Positions 6,045-6,999 of a DNA stretch of 6,999 nucleotides are shown one piece after another (the first letter of the stretch is position 1; every line of letters starts with the position of its first letter). The translations under genes and the position numbers were made by a program. A model generated the notes under the pieces. The model saw only the letters and a list, made by a program, of their open reading frames with translations, searched no databases and was not told where the DNA came from. Where the stretch lies: contig JAHEJE010000160.1 in assembly GCA_024639035.1 (NCBI GenBank), positions 1 to 6,999 of the forward strand, written 5' to 3'. The DNA comes from Alphaproteobacteria bacterium. Lineage in GTDB: Bacteria; Pseudomonadota; Alphaproteobacteria; Rhizobiales; Aestuariivirgaceae.

Positions 6045-6998
6045 ATGCCATCTGCCATTCTTACAGGTCATGCCCGTTTGGGCCGGCAAATGGCCGTTGC
6101 CCTGGCATTTGCCGCTTCGGCGGTCATCTCCGGATGCTCGGGGAGTTCCGGTTATGGCGGTCTTGGCGATTATGTCTGGGGAGGTGGCGATTCGTCATCT
6201 TCCAGTTCCAGCGGCCTGTCGAGCACTACCGGTGACGCGATCTCGCCCGATCTGTCCGGCATCGACGATTCCGAGCCGATCTCCAAGCTCTACAACAATG
6301 CGCTCGATGAACTGAACGATCGCGATTTTAAGTCGGCGGCCAAGGGCTTTGGCGAGGTCGAGCGCCAGCATCCCTATTCACGGTGGGCGACCCGGGCGAT
6401 CCTGATGCAGTCCTATGCGCACTATCAGCGCAACGACTACGACGAAGCGGTAAACGCCGCCAAGCGCTTCATCACCCTGCACCCCGGCCATAAGGATGCG
6501 CCTTATGCCTATTACCTGATCGCGGTCAGCCACTACGAACAGATCAACGACGTGAAGCGCGATCAGACCGCTGCGGCGAATGCCCTGGCTTCGCTCGATG
6601 AGATCAGCCAGCGTTATCCCGGCACGTCATACGCCCGCGATGCCGAGGCCAAGGCCGTTCTGGCGCGCGACCATCTTGCCGGCAAGGAAATGGAAGTCGG
6701 CCGCTATTATCTGCGCAAGCAGGCCCACCTGGCCGGCATCAACCGGTTCAAGACTGTTGTCCAGACTTACCAGACAACGACGCATACGCCCGAGGCGCTG
6801 TATCGCCTGACAGAGGCTTATCTGGCGTTGGGTGTGCGCTCGGAGGCGCAGACCGCGGCGGCGGTGCTCGGCCACAACTACCCCAACTCCGACTGGTATC
6901 GCGATGCCTATACCCTGCTGACCGGTCAGGGCCTGGCGCCGGCGGAGAACAAGTCATCATGGATCAGCCAGGCGCTGAATACGATCAATCCGTTTTAG
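6045..6998 (+). CDS. bamD: Outer membrane protein assembly factor BamD (lipoprotein)
   Basis: BamD (formerly ComL) is an outer-membrane lipoprotein facing the periplasm that works with BamA to insert beta-barrel proteins. From ATG 6045 it has 317 residues. A lipoprotein signal (about 16-30, MAVALAFAASAVISG) ends in the lipobox ISGC with Cys31 as the lipidated residue; Ser at +2 fits outer-membrane sorting. A Gly/Ser-rich tether follows, including seven consecutive serines (50-56). From about residue 82 the TPR domain begins with LYNNALDELNDRDFKSAAKGF, and HPYSRWATRAILMQSYAHY, ITLHPGHKDAPYAYYLIAVSHY and the stretch around YYLRKQAHLAGINRF are characteristic of BamD. The start is chosen by AGGA 9 nt upstream; GTG 6018 would put 39 residues before the lipid cysteine and is less likely. 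ATG 6090, giving a short signal peptide, also remains possible. The gene ends one base before the window edge. It directly follows ftsZ, without the lpxC that normally lies between. Confidence 0.96.
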   Translation: MPSAILTGHARLGRQMAVALAFAASAVISGCSGSSGYGGLGDYVWGGGDSSSSSSSGLSSTTGDAISPDLSGIDDSEPISKLYNNALDELNDRDFKSAAKGFGEVERQHPYSRWATRAILMQSYAHYQRNDYDEAVNAAKRFITLHPGHKDAPYAYYLIAVSHYEQINDVKRDQTAAANALASLDEISQRYPGTSYARDAEAKAVLARDHLAGKEMEVGRYYLRKQAHLAGINRFKTVVQTYQTTTHTPEALYRLTEAYLALGVRSEAQTAAAVLGHNYPNSDWYRDAYTLLTGQGLAPAENKSSWISQALNTINPF

Positions 6999-6999
6999 G

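Noticed and set aside
1..6999. Search for a novel system: CRISPR-like arrays, insertion sequences, attachment sites, tRNA or other RNA genes, toxin-antitoxin pairs.
   Set aside because: None was seen. The window is filled by conserved dcw genes with short intergenic gaps, and the only sizeable non-coding stretch (3931-4187) is explained by a terminator and ftsZ regulatory sites.

Overview
This window holds part of an alphaproteobacterial division and cell wall (dcw) cluster. All genes are on the + strand: murB (5' end missing) - ddl - ftsQ - ftsA - ftsZ - bamD. The organism is most likely an alphaproteobacterium of the Hyphomicrobiales (Rhizobiales) type. The evidence is the gene order, a typical alphaproteobacterial FtsZ N-terminus (MTINLTVPNLAELKPR) with the C-terminal peptide LEIPAFLRRQAN, an FtsA ending RMGRWIKESF, the GC-rich coding sequence, and CtrA- and CcrM-type sites in front of ftsZ. 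The order-level placement is an inference; the class-level placement is solid.

Layout. Positions 2-3930 form a tight co-directional block. MurB makes UDP-MurNAc and Ddl makes D-Ala-D-Ala, the two ends of cytoplasmic peptidoglycan precursor synthesis seen here. FtsQ is the bitopic divisome linker, and FtsA is the actin-like membrane anchor of the Z ring. Gaps are short: 18 nt murB-ddl, a 20-nt overlap ddl-ftsQ if the upstream ftsQ start is used, and 40 nt ftsQ-ftsA. After ftsA a good intrinsic terminator (about 3973-4007) ends the block.

Positions 3931-4187 are the one real regulatory region. After the terminator they carry three GANTC motifs (CcrM methylation sites in alphaproteobacteria), a near-consensus CtrA box at 4126-4140 and a possible promoter, all ahead of ftsZ (4188-5882). 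A second strong intrinsic terminator (5903-5943) follows ftsZ directly, so ftsZ looks like a separately controlled single-gene unit. A short leader (5944-6044) then precedes bamD (6045-6998), a lipoprotein of the outer-membrane protein assembly machine.

The main oddity is that lpxC, usually found between ftsZ and bamD in alphaproteobacteria, is absent. The interval is only 162 bp and contains a terminator and a leader. No mobile element, CRISPR array, RNA gene or undescribed system was found. This is a conserved core region, and the worthwhile observations concern gene order and ftsZ regulation.
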